Positions 53,062 through 61,041 of a stretch of DNA of 64,000 nucleotides are shown piece by piece. A program made the translations under genes and the position numbers. How positions within the stretch are numbered: the first letter of the stretch is position 1; every line of letters begins with the position of its first letter. The stretch covers positions 1 through 64,000 of the forward strand of contig CBFIAR010000011.1 in assembly GCA_965660625.1 (NCBI GenBank), read 5' to 3'. The notes below the pieces were generated by a model. It saw only the letters and a list, made by a program, of their open reading frames with translations, ran no database searches and was not told the origin of the DNA. This stretch comes from Glaciecola sp965660625. GTDB lineage: Bacteria; Pseudomonadota; Gammaproteobacteria; Enterobacterales; Alteromonadaceae.

Positions 53062-54123
53062 TTAAATTTTTTTAAACAGCGCAGTACGATGTTCATCTGC
53101 GCCATCTGCAGCGGTTATGAATTTCTCCATAAATATGTCTTTTTCAAAGAGTCTGCCTTGCATCAAAGCACTGATCGCTGCATCTATCATAGGAGGCGGC
53201 CCGCAGAGATAAGCTTTGTGGTTAGCAAAACGGCCATCAAAATGTGCTTTAGCTGCTTCGTGAACGAAACCTTTAAAACCTGTCCATGTTTCATCCGCTG
53301 CAGCATCGTTGAGCGCAGGGATATAGGTAAGATTGGTGTGTTTTTCTGCAAGATCAGTAAAAAGCGTTGCGTTATAGAGTTCATCTTGATTACGAGCGCC
53401 TTGAAACAAAGTAATTTGACGCTGGTCACCGTTTTCTAAAAGATCTAAGATCATGGATTGAGGGCTAGATAAACCCGAACCTCCAGCAATAAATATTAAG
53501 TTTCCGGGCTGTGAGCTTCTAACAAAAAATTGTCCGTATGGACCTGATAAAGGTAGGCTTTCACCGACCTTTAACCGTTCATGAATATAACTTGTAGCTA
53601 CTCCCCCTGGTACATGTCGAATATGTAATTCAATTTCCTGATTTTTTGATGGTGGGTTAGCAATAGAAAATGCTCTTACACCATCGCAACCGGGTAAAAG
53701 TAAGTTGATGTATTGTCCTGCTTGAAAGGTCATGGTGCCATCCAGAGATAGATGCACACCTTTAATCGTGGGAGAAAGGTCAACAATTTTTGTTACGGTT
53801 GCCGTGAAGTCTTCCACGGGATACCCTTGAAAATCCTCATCAACATCAATATCAGCCTCAATTGTGACATCACTTTCAACCGTTGCGCAGCAGGCTAATA
53901 CCAATCCGTCGTCGCGCTCTGAATCCATCAGGGCAAATGGTGACGCTTCGCCCACATCAACATCACCATCAATCACCTTTACTTTACATGTCGCACATAA
54001 GCCATGGCCACATGCAAAAGGAATCCATACGCCCTGGCGCAGTGCAGCTTGCAAGATTGTTTGGCCCACTTCGATTTCTATCTGCTCGCCGGTGGGTTCG
54101 ACTGTTACCGTATGTGTGTTCAT
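53062..54123 (-). CDS. dmpP: Phenol hydroxylase reductase component
   Basis: 353 aa. N-terminal plant-type [2Fe-2S] domain (FACGHGLCATCKV and ...LACCA), then FAD-binding (HIRHVPGGVATSYIHERL) and NAD-binding (FIAGGSGLSSPQSMILDLLE, YLCGPPPMIDAAISALM) domains. Transfers electrons from NADH to the DmpLNO oxygenase. Typical length. Confidence 0.96.
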   Translation of the reverse strand: MNTHTVTVEPTGEQIEIEVGQTILQAALRQGVWIPFACGHGLCATCKVKVIDGDVDVGEASPFALMDSERDDGLVLACCATVESDVTIEADIDVDEDFQGYPVEDFTATVTKIVDLSPTIKGVHLSLDGTMTFQAGQYINLLLPGCDGVRAFSIANPPSKNQEIELHIRHVPGGVATSYIHERLKVGESLPLSGPYGQFFVRSSQPGNLIFIAGGSGLSSPQSMILDLLENGDQRQITLFQGARNQDELYNATLFTDLAEKHTNLTYIPALNDAAADETWTGFKGFVHEAAKAHFDGRFANHKAYLCGPPPMIDAAISALMQGRLFEKDIFMEKFITAADGADEHRTALFKKI

Positions 54124-54131
54124 ACCGCCCC

Positions 54132-54491
54132 CTAAAAGCTCGCGTTATAGAGGCCGTTTAAGCCTGGAGTATTCATTCTGAGCATGCTTTTATGATCAAT
54201 ACCCTGAGCGAGCAAGGAGTCTGTTTGACTCGGCTTAAATGTTTCCCCGTTCAGTTCCCACCGTATTTTGTCATATTCAATTTTTGCGCTCTCCGGATGT
54301 GGAGCGGTTGCAGGGTGTATGTGCGATGCAAAAACGTCGGGTAACGTTGCATCGGGAGAAACCAGCAATGCAAATGGTGCACAAAACATATTGTGATTAA
54401 TCCAATGCACGTAAAGCAGTTGCATTCCATTGAAGTTTTCTACTAAGTCGTTGGGTACTGCTGTGTATTCTGAGATCGCTTTTACAGCCAT
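54132..54491 (-). CDS. dmpO: Phenol hydroxylase gamma subunit
   Basis: 119 aa from ATG at 54491 (MAVKAISEYTAVPNDLVENF). Small oxygenase subunit, part of the (DmpLNO)2 hydroxylase. Contains NGMQLLYVHWINHNMFCAPF and DVFASHIHPATAPHP, typical of the family. An upstream frame to 54527 lacks a ribosome site. Confidence 0.92.
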   Translation of the reverse strand: MAVKAISEYTAVPNDLVENFNGMQLLYVHWINHNMFCAPFALLVSPDATLPDVFASHIHPATAPHPESAKIEYDKIRWELNGETFKPSQTDSLLAQGIDHKSMLRMNTPGLNGLYNASF

Positions 54492-54544
54492 GATAATAAC
54501 CTCGTATCTAAATTGTTCGGGTAGCATCGCTACCCAATTATTGT

Positions 54545-56077
54545 TTATGCCGCGTCGTTGTCTTTATTTAAAGGCTTGATGCCTTTAATTTCATTCCAAC
54601 GCTTCTCATCTGGTGAGCCGACATAGTCAAAATTGTCTTCACCAATATTGATGTGGTAATAATCTGTTAACACCTGCGGTAGCTCCGGCCCACCAGATTT
54701 GCCTTGATATATTTGATGAACAGGGAGAAGTGCCTGGACATATTTAGTTGGCTCGTTTTCAAAAATTTCACCACAGGCTTCTGAACAAAAATGATACCGC
54801 TCACCTTCATGCACTGTGTCACAATGGCTAAATGACGTTGGGTCTTCCGTTTTGGTAAATAAAACAGGGACCTGACAAACTTGGCATAACTGGGGTAGCG
54901 TGTTGTTATAGAAGCGCTCACCTTTTTTATGTTGGGCATCCCAATGCTCGAAACGTGGGCGATAGTACTTGTCAAACGAGTTAGGATACTTTTCTGCTAG
55001 CCACTGCATCTCTTCTTCTTTCGGGATCCAAGTGTGGAAATTAGTTGCGTGTCCATACTGGTAGAAGGTTGTCCATAGCTGATGACTGATATGCTCTTTC
55101 GCAGCATTAGCCACATCTTGATATTTGGGAGGCTTGATACCATAGCGCTCTAATTCCTTAAATAAGGCACCACCGCTTTGCTCGTAATATACTTCCCAAG
55201 CTTCTTGCCACGACATAACTTTATTTGGCAACATATAATCCATCATCATACTGACTAGGCTAAGCAACCGGAAACCACGCCAGAACCATTTATCTATCCA
55301 TTTTTGAACGATGGGCACGTTATCTTCGTGCTGCTCAAGCATGAATTTTATGATCTCTAAGCCCAAAGTCATGTGACGGGCTTCATCGGACTGCGCTGAG
55401 AAGCCAAAGGTCACTGTTGCCATATCGCCGTTGTATGCAGCGCCAGACATAAAGGGTACGAACAACAAGTTAGTAAGTACATACTCAAAAGAAAATGAAA
55501 TGGCGGTTAAAAACTCAAATGGCCCTGCAGAACGAGCATCGTCGAAAAAGGATTTGGGGACCGATAGAAACCATACGCGGTCGTGCATTAAAGGGGCATC
55601 ATGTAGACCATTAAAGTGCTTATTGTAATGGCTCATCGCATGTTGTTGGGTTTGTGAGTGGCGTAATTCGTCAATTGCCTGCATTTGACAAGCTACACGA
55701 GCACCGGCGCCGCTAAACTGCCGACCAACTTTTGAATAGCCTTGAAAAGCGGCGTATTCAAGCGGCGATACACCAGTTAAAAATAGTTTAAGGGAATTTA
55801 CATAGCGTGCATCTGAAATATTCTGATGCCCATTGTTTTGAGCAAATGCATCAAAAATTGCGTAGAGTTTTTTCTCTTTTTCAGCTTGATATTTCCAGTA
55901 TGAGTCCATTGTGAGTCGAAAGGGATCTTCCCAGCCATCCCAATCTACAATTTTTATCCCTTCAAAGTCCTCTTGTGGGAATATATCGGATTTCTTTTGA
56001 TAACTTGGCTCCCAATCCATATTGCGAGTTAAATACTGATATTTTTGCTTAAGATTTAGTTTTTTTGTCGCTGTCAT
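54545..56077 (-). CDS. dmpN: Phenol hydroxylase alpha subunit (diiron)
   Basis: 510 aa from ATG at 56077 with CAGGAGA upstream. Diiron ligands: E107, E137 with H140 (AIDELRH), E198, E232 with H235 (SDEARH). C-terminal YHS-like zinc part (CQVCQVPVLF, HFCSEACGEIFENEPTKY). Catalytic subunit that hydroxylates phenol to catechol. Typical length (~517). Confidence 0.97.
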   Translation of the reverse strand: MTATKKLNLKQKYQYLTRNMDWEPSYQKKSDIFPQEDFEGIKIVDWDGWEDPFRLTMDSYWKYQAEKEKKLYAIFDAFAQNNGHQNISDARYVNSLKLFLTGVSPLEYAAFQGYSKVGRQFSGAGARVACQMQAIDELRHSQTQQHAMSHYNKHFNGLHDAPLMHDRVWFLSVPKSFFDDARSAGPFEFLTAISFSFEYVLTNLLFVPFMSGAAYNGDMATVTFGFSAQSDEARHMTLGLEIIKFMLEQHEDNVPIVQKWIDKWFWRGFRLLSLVSMMMDYMLPNKVMSWQEAWEVYYEQSGGALFKELERYGIKPPKYQDVANAAKEHISHQLWTTFYQYGHATNFHTWIPKEEEMQWLAEKYPNSFDKYYRPRFEHWDAQHKKGERFYNNTLPQLCQVCQVPVLFTKTEDPTSFSHCDTVHEGERYHFCSEACGEIFENEPTKYVQALLPVHQIYQGKSGGPELPQVLTDYYHINIGEDNFDYVGSPDEKRWNEIKGIKPLNKDNDAA

Positions 56078-56090
56078 TGGTGTCTCCTGA

Positions 56091-56360
56091 TTAATTCCAT
56101 GAAAGGGTAAAGTGATCGTCATCTTCATCTACGTTTCCGCCAATGCTAATGACATCTAGCAACATTTCTTGCACATCCCACTCGCGATTTAGTTTTTCTT
56201 CCATAGTTTCGCGAGTAATCACCAAGCGTTTTTCTGCTTGGATTCGAATCATTGCCGGGTGATACTGAATTTCAGCAGCAGGGTTGTCTTCACTAATCGC
56301 TTCTACTAAATAACGCGCGTTTTCGTTGTCTTGAAATGCAATAAATACAAGCTGGCTCAT
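56091..56360 (-). CDS. dmpM: Phenol hydroxylase coupling/effector protein
   Basis: 89 aa, cofactor-free regulatory protein of the MmoB/DmpM family: VFIAFQDNENARYLVEAI, AEIQYHPAMIRIQAEKRLVI. Overlaps the dmpL stop by 4 nt (ATGA). Confidence 0.94.
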   Translation of the reverse strand: MSQLVFIAFQDNENARYLVEAISEDNPAAEIQYHPAMIRIQAEKRLVITRETMEEKLNREWDVQEMLLDVISIGGNVDEDDDHFTLSWN

Positions 56361-57358
56361 GACATGCTCCCGGTTGATTGAAGGCCTGTCTTTTTAAGCA
56401 GGGCAGCAAGTTCATTTTGAATTTTTAAAACCGAGACTTGACCAACGGTTTCCAGTGCCAGGGGTTCTAGTGCAGCAAATACCTGTGGCTCCCAGTGATC
56501 CACCCAAGCCTGAATGGTTTTTTTGTTGTGGTCAGATTCAGCCACCGCCGTTTTTACTACAGCAACAATCCAGCGCGTAGTGTCTTTATTCCAATCGCGC
56601 ATAAACTCCGTCAACATACTGATGTCGCGCGCGCCTATTTCACTGAACCATTCGTCCATAGCCTGATAGGCAAATGAAAATAGTACTTTGTCGATTAATA
56701 GGTTTTGTAAAAGGGTTAATTCAAACCAGTCATTCACTACCATTGAGTCTTCAGCAAGTTTGCGCATGGGCTGCCATAATGGGTCATCCATCCAAAATGC
56801 TTTGCTGGTATTCAATGCAGTGCCTGTATTTCCGTCGATCATTAGCGCAATGCGAGATAAATATTGACCTATGCCTAGATGATCCATGGCTTGATATATA
56901 TGTGGTTGAGCCACCGTGGTAGCAATCGCATCAGCTGCAACTTGACTATTGTTCATGTTCGCTGACTGATTCAAATGGCGAAACGGTACGAGATACTTAA
57001 GTATCTTATGCTGAATATCTTCATCTAAGCTTGAAATCAGGTTGCGTGTTTCGCAGAATTTAAAGCTCGACTCTGCGTTTTCTTGCATTTTGGCGCGGCT
57101 GCCAACATAGGCGCCATAGTAAAATTGCCGAGGATCGTTAATTGCGTACCAATCTTCCATCTTGACTGCAGTGCGACTTGGATCATTCAGTGATTTTTGC
57201 GGATCCCATAATGGTTTATAGTGAAAGTTATGAGTAGCCTCAATATCATAACTGGCTTCTTGATAACGTGTGGCGGGCTTATCACCAAAGCGACGCTTAA
57301 TGTGACTATAAGTATTCCGGATCGTAGAAACGGAACTAGTTTTTATCTCAACGCTCAT
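56357..57358 (-). CDS. dmpL: Phenol hydroxylase beta subunit
   Basis: 333 aa, non-catalytic ferritin-like subunit paired with DmpN. Blocks YQEASYDIEATHNFHYKPLW, DWYAINDPRQFYYGAYV and VADAIATTVAQPH. Typical length (~331). Confidence 0.95.
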   Translation of the reverse strand: MSVEIKTSSVSTIRNTYSHIKRRFGDKPATRYQEASYDIEATHNFHYKPLWDPQKSLNDPSRTAVKMEDWYAINDPRQFYYGAYVGSRAKMQENAESSFKFCETRNLISSLDEDIQHKILKYLVPFRHLNQSANMNNSQVAADAIATTVAQPHIYQAMDHLGIGQYLSRIALMIDGNTGTALNTSKAFWMDDPLWQPMRKLAEDSMVVNDWFELTLLQNLLIDKVLFSFAYQAMDEWFSEIGARDISMLTEFMRDWNKDTTRWIVAVVKTAVAESDHNKKTIQAWVDHWEPQVFAALEPLALETVGQVSVLKIQNELAALLKKTGLQSTGSMS

Positions 57359-57396
57359 ATTCTGTACCTTGTTTAGTTAATCAATATCATTTAATA

Positions 57397-57654
57397 CTAA
57401 AATTTTTTGGTGTCGCCAAAACGCCACTTTTGATTGTCGTCATCTATCTTCTTCGCCATGGCATCATCCATGTGAATAACGTTGTTGTGTTTGCAAAAAA
57501 TTTCAAAGGCTTTTCTGGGGAGAACCAATTCAACAAACAGGTCGGGATGTTCAATGGCAAAATCGAATTCGACGAATGTATCTTCAGGGGCACTGCGAAC
57601 TCGGACATAGCGAGCCAATGTGTTAAATTTGTCTTTGTTAAGATTAGAAATCAT
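57397..57654 (-). CDS. dmpK: Phenol hydroxylase assembly protein
   Basis: 85 aa, first gene of the operon. ARYVRVRSAPEDTFVEFDFAIEHPDLFVELVLPRKAFEIF is the DmpK/PhhK signature; in the literature DmpK aids iron loading of the oxygenase. About 39 nt downstream of the predicted sigma-54 start point; weak ribosome site. Confidence 0.92.
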   Translation of the reverse strand: MISNLNKDKFNTLARYVRVRSAPEDTFVEFDFAIEHPDLFVELVLPRKAFEIFCKHNNVIHMDDAMAKKIDDDNQKWRFGDTKKF

Positions 57655-57703
57655 GTTAGCTATTTGCTCTTACTATGTTTACGATTTGTTAATAGGTAGG
57701 TTA

Positions 57704-57718
57704 GCAACAGCTATGCCA
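57704..57718 (-). promoter_or_regulatory. Sigma-54 promoter of the dmp operon
   Basis: Minus-strand TGGCAT-N5-TTGC (TGGCATAGCTGTTGC), matching the -24/-12 consensus TGGCAC-N5-TTGC with one difference. Upstream of dmpK and facing it; DmpR is the cognate enhancer-binding activator. Confidence 0.85.
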
Positions 57719-57748
57719 AAGAGTCCTTTAGTGTTATCTTTTTTTACT

Positions 57749-57761
57749 TAAACCATTGATT
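57749..57761 (-). promoter_or_regulatory. IHF site in the dmpK promoter region
   Basis: Minus-strand AATCAATGGTTTA fits WATCAANNNNTTR at every defined position. It lies ~40 bp upstream of the -24 box, between promoter and enhancer, as expected for looping. Confidence 0.6.
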
Positions 57762-57811
57762 TTAATTGGTAATTATGGTGTTTTTTGCTAGTTTAATTAG
57801 GTTTTTATTTA

Positions 57812-57830
57812 TGATCAATGTTAATGATTT
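57812..57830. promoter_or_regulatory. Candidate DmpR enhancer (UAS)
   Basis: Minus strand AAATCATTAACATTGATCA includes TTGATCA, the half-site type used by XylR/DmpR regulators, ~110-125 bp upstream of the -12 box. Another TGATCA is near 57930. Weak, by position and short match only. Confidence 0.35.
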
Positions 57831-57978
57831 AATGAATATGATAAAAAACTTAATCATATGGTTAAAGGAGGGAGAATTTCGTATAGTATAGACAGTGGCG
57901 TAATTTTTTTGGTCATGGCCGTCTGAATTGATCACAAAACGGTAGAAGTTAAACATAATTGTATATTAGAGGTAACTT

Positions 57979-59676
57979 ATGAATACTACGCTGACAAATG
58001 ATGCCGTTGAGGCCGATATTAAAGATTTGACAGACCTCATCAGATTTAGTCACGAAGATGGCAAAGTTTGGTTTGGTGAGCAGAGAATGCTAATGATGCA
58101 TGTGTCTGCTATGGCGGCATTTCGTAGAGAGTTGTTAAATAGTATTGGTGTTGAGCGAGCAAAAGGTTTCTTTTTGAGACTTGGCTATCAAAGTGGATTG
58201 CGAGATGCTGAGCTTTCACGTCAGTTACGCCCATCCTCTGAGGACATTGATATTTTTCTTACCGGACCGCAATTGCATGCTCTCAAAGGTATGGTCAAAC
58301 CTAATCCTCTAAAAATAGATATAGACCAAAAAAGTGGGCATTTTTATGCAGAATTTGAATGGATAAACTCCTGGGAAGTTGAAGTTGTACAAACTGAACT
58401 TGGCCAAATGGATGAGCCTGCCTGTTGGTCCCTGTTGGGATATGCATGCGCATTTACTTCATCTTTTATGGGGCGCGAGATTATATTTCGTGAGGTCAGT
58501 TGCCGAGGTTGTGGTGACGACCGTTGTTTAATTATTGGTAAGCCTGCTCAAGACTGGGAAGATCATGAAGAGTTCTCGCAATACTTTAAGGCAGAGCCCA
58601 TTATTGAACAGCTTTATAGCTTGCAGTCTCAAGTTAATTCTCTTCGCAGTAACTTGGAGCGCCAACAAGGTCAATATTATGGAATAGGGCAATCGTCCTC
58701 ATACAAAGAAGCCTGCATGAAAATTGATAAAGCAGCACAAGGAAAGGTATCGGTGTTGCTGCTAGGTGAAACAGGGGTGGGTAAAGAGGTCATTGCTCGC
58801 AGCGTGCATCTGCGCAGCAAACGTGCTGAGCAACCATTTGTGGCGGTAAATTGTGCTGCAATTCCGCAAGAACTGATTGAGGCTGAATTGTTTGGTGTGG
58901 AAAAAGGAGCATTTACTGGCGCCAATCAGTCACGAGCAGGGCGTTTTGAAAGAGCAGATATGGGGACTATTTTTCTTGACGAAGTCGTTGAGTTAACACC
59001 GCGAGCACAAGCTACTCTGCTACGAGTACTTCAAGAACAAGAGCTAGAGCGAGTGGGCGGCTCACAAACACATAAAATTGATGTTCGGGTGATTGCTGCA
59101 ACAAATGAATCTCTGGAACAGGCTGTCAATGAGGGTCGCTTTCGTTCAGACCTGTATTACCGTTTGAGTGTTTTCCCTGTAAACATTCCCCCGCTGCGAA
59201 ATCGTTTGGATGATATTCCTTTGTTAGTTGAACATTTTTTACAAAAATTTCATGATGATTATTCTAAACGTACTTTAGGTCTGTCTGATAAAGCTTGGGA
59301 TTATCTTTCAAAGTATACTTGGCCAGGCAACATAAGGGAGCTAGAAAATGTGATAGAGAGAGGCGTTATTCTAACTGAAAGCAATGAAACTATCTCGGTC
59401 AATTCTTTGTTTGCATCTACAATGGAGCAGTTGCAAGCAAATAATGAAGGCCACGTTTATTCCGATGGTGCAGTGGTAAAACCAAGCGAGAAAGACAAAA
59501 ATAACTGGATAGATGATATATTTGATAGAGAGATAAGTCTTGACAATCTCGAAAAAATATTGACAGAACGAGCAATGGCAAAGGCCAAGGATAATATTTC
59601 TGGGGCCGCTCGGTTGCTGGGTGTAACGCGTCCTGCACTTGCATACCGCTTAAAGAAACATGGAGTTATTATTTAA
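57979..59676 (+). CDS. dmpR: Phenol-responsive sigma-54 activator DmpR
   Basis: 565 aa, NtrC/XylR type, divergent from dmpK. Sensory domain (~1-210) with phenol-pocket H100 and W128 and the zinc ligands C149, E172, C175, C183, equivalent to the MopR set shifted by six. AAA+ domain with Walker A GETGVGKE (263-270), sigma-54-contacting GAFTGA (310-315) and IFLDEV (331-336). C-terminal Fis-type HTH (GAARLLGVTRPALAYRLKKHG). Binds phenols directly, then activates the dmp sigma-54 promoter. GAGGTAA precedes the ATG. Confidence 0.96.
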   Translation: MNTTLTNDAVEADIKDLTDLIRFSHEDGKVWFGEQRMLMMHVSAMAAFRRELLNSIGVERAKGFFLRLGYQSGLRDAELSRQLRPSSEDIDIFLTGPQLHALKGMVKPNPLKIDIDQKSGHFYAEFEWINSWEVEVVQTELGQMDEPACWSLLGYACAFTSSFMGREIIFREVSCRGCGDDRCLIIGKPAQDWEDHEEFSQYFKAEPIIEQLYSLQSQVNSLRSNLERQQGQYYGIGQSSSYKEACMKIDKAAQGKVSVLLLGETGVGKEVIARSVHLRSKRAEQPFVAVNCAAIPQELIEAELFGVEKGAFTGANQSRAGRFERADMGTIFLDEVVELTPRAQATLLRVLQEQELERVGGSQTHKIDVRVIAATNESLEQAVNEGRFRSDLYYRLSVFPVNIPPLRNRLDDIPLLVEHFLQKFHDDYSKRTLGLSDKAWDYLSKYTWPGNIRELENVIERGVILTESNETISVNSLFASTMEQLQANNEGHVYSDGAVVKPSEKDKNNWIDDIFDREISLDNLEKILTERAMAKAKDNISGAARLLGVTRPALAYRLKKHGVII

Positions 59677-59905
59677 AAGTGCAGTTTTCTTAAATCCTCA
59701 ACTTACTTCTCACTTTCAAATATATGTTTGTAAGTTATCAGGTTACAGGCTACTAACTGCAGAACTATGTAAAAATTGTCAAAAGTTATCAAATCATTAA
59801 AACACGCTAAATCTGAGTTTTTCCAGATGGTTTATTTTATCATTTCGTTAACATCTAAAGTTTTAGTTTCATGGATTTTATTTGAAACTCAAAGAATTAA
59901 TTTTT

Positions 59906-59918
59906 TAAGCAATTGAAA
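59906..59918 (-). promoter_or_regulatory. Near-consensus IHF site
   Basis: Minus-strand TTTCAATTGCTTA differs from WATCAANNNNTTR at one position; ~40 bp upstream of the -24 box, the same spacing as at dmpK. Confidence 0.4.
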
Positions 59919-59957
59919 TTAAAATAAAAAAATAAAATTATTACAGCTTTTTATCAC

Positions 59958-59972
59958 TGGCACAGCTCTTGC
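59958..59972 (+). promoter_or_regulatory. Sigma-54 promoter of the YCF48-RND-DUF1302 operon
   Basis: TGGCAC-AGCTC-TTGC, an exact match to the -24/-12 consensus, followed by T. Compare dmpK: TGGCAT-AGCTG-TTGC. Predicted start point ~12 nt downstream, about 28 nt before the first gene's ATG. Confidence 0.8.
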
Positions 59973-60011
59973 TCTTGTGATTTTTATGTTAATTAAAAAA
60001 TGTAATAATTA

Positions 60012-61040
60012 ATGCTATTAAAACAATTTATTCCTCTAGGCTTAGCGTTGAGTTCTACTTCAACCTACATAAGTCAAACTTATACTCTTGCAATATTCGT
60101 CTTCATGAGCTCTTTGTTCCTAACAGGTTGCGAAGCGCCTTTAGTTATGGAAAAAGTGTCTTCTCAGCGTGAACAAGCTATGCAGCGAACTGACTTCTAC
60201 CAAGCGGTTGCTCGCAACGATAAAGTGGTGGTTTTGGTTGGTAGCAGTGGTGTCGTTTTAACCAGTCAAGATGCTATAACGTGGACCCGTTCCGTCTTAA
60301 ACACAAAACCGTCGTTTCTGGCTATTGACACTTGTCCAGACCAGCGTTTTATTGCACTTTCATTCGACAATCATATTTGGGTATCTAATCCTAGTGGCGA
60401 TGATTGGTCACCTATTCAGGTTGATTCTCAAGAACAGTTAATGACTATCGATTGCGCTCCTAATGGTGATTGGTGGGCTGCGGGTGGGTTTTCAACATTC
60501 TTGCATTCGAGCGATGACGGTGAAAGTTGGCAGTCGACCACATTAGAAGAAGACGCAATTATCACAGACTTGGTTTTCTTGTCTGCGCAAGATGCCGTTG
60601 CTACTGCGGAATTTGGCATGCTTGTGGTTACACAAGATGGCGGTGATTCCTGGGAGATAGCCGGCTTTATGCCATCTGAGTTCTATCCTCATGCAACACA
60701 CTTTACTTCAACGGTAGAGGGCTGGGTGGGCGGCCTAAACGGCTTTATTTATTATACAAATGATGCCGGCAACACTTGGCAACAACAGAGAGCTGATAGC
60801 ACTGTTCCAATTTATCAATTTGAAGATGTTAATGGAACGCTTTTTGCCGTGGGTGATAACGCTACGGTGTTGAAACTCACTGACCAAAATTGGAATACCG
60901 TGCAGCCAGCTTCTGCGCCTGTTTATTTGCGGGCGGCTCTCACATTTAAAGATAAGTTATTGGTTGCAGGAGGGCGTGGGATGTACATGACAATTGACCC
61001 TACTATTGCAGGTTCACCTATTGATAAAACGGAGCAATGA
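60012..61040 (+). CDS. YCF48-like (BNR) lipoprotein
   Basis: 342 aa. Long leader ending in the lipobox FLTGC (Cys ~40), so a lipid-anchored envelope protein. The rest is a beta-propeller of YCF48/BNR repeats: ITWTRSVLN, DDGESWQSTTL, DGGDSWEIAGF and DAGNTWQQQRA recur at ~40-residue spacing (Asx-box style DxGxxW). Such YCF48-like proteins recur next to RND/MMPL exporters with DUF1302/DUF1329 proteins. Start kept at 60012 although no ribosome site is seen; ATG at 60102 would give a shorter signal peptide. First gene after the sigma-54 promoter. Confidence 0.8.
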   Translation: MLLKQFIPLGLALSSTSTYISQTYTLAIFVFMSSLFLTGCEAPLVMEKVSSQREQAMQRTDFYQAVARNDKVVVLVGSSGVVLTSQDAITWTRSVLNTKPSFLAIDTCPDQRFIALSFDNHIWVSNPSGDDWSPIQVDSQEQLMTIDCAPNGDWWAAGGFSTFLHSSDDGESWQSTTLEEDAIITDLVFLSAQDAVATAEFGMLVVTQDGGDSWEIAGFMPSEFYPHATHFTSTVEGWVGGLNGFIYYTNDAGNTWQQQRADSTVPIYQFEDVNGTLFAVGDNATVLKLTDQNWNTVQPASAPVYLRAALTFKDKLLVAGGRGMYMTIDPTIAGSPIDKTEQ

Positions 61041-61041
61041 A

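Larger units (their letters stand above)
59677..60011. other. AT-rich dmpR-YCF48 intergenic region
   Basis: 335 nt. Holds a sigma-54 promoter, a near-consensus IHF site and AAATCATTAA (59791-59800), a 10-mer shared with the dmpK enhancer region. No gene or clear terminator of dmpR. Confidence 0.5.
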
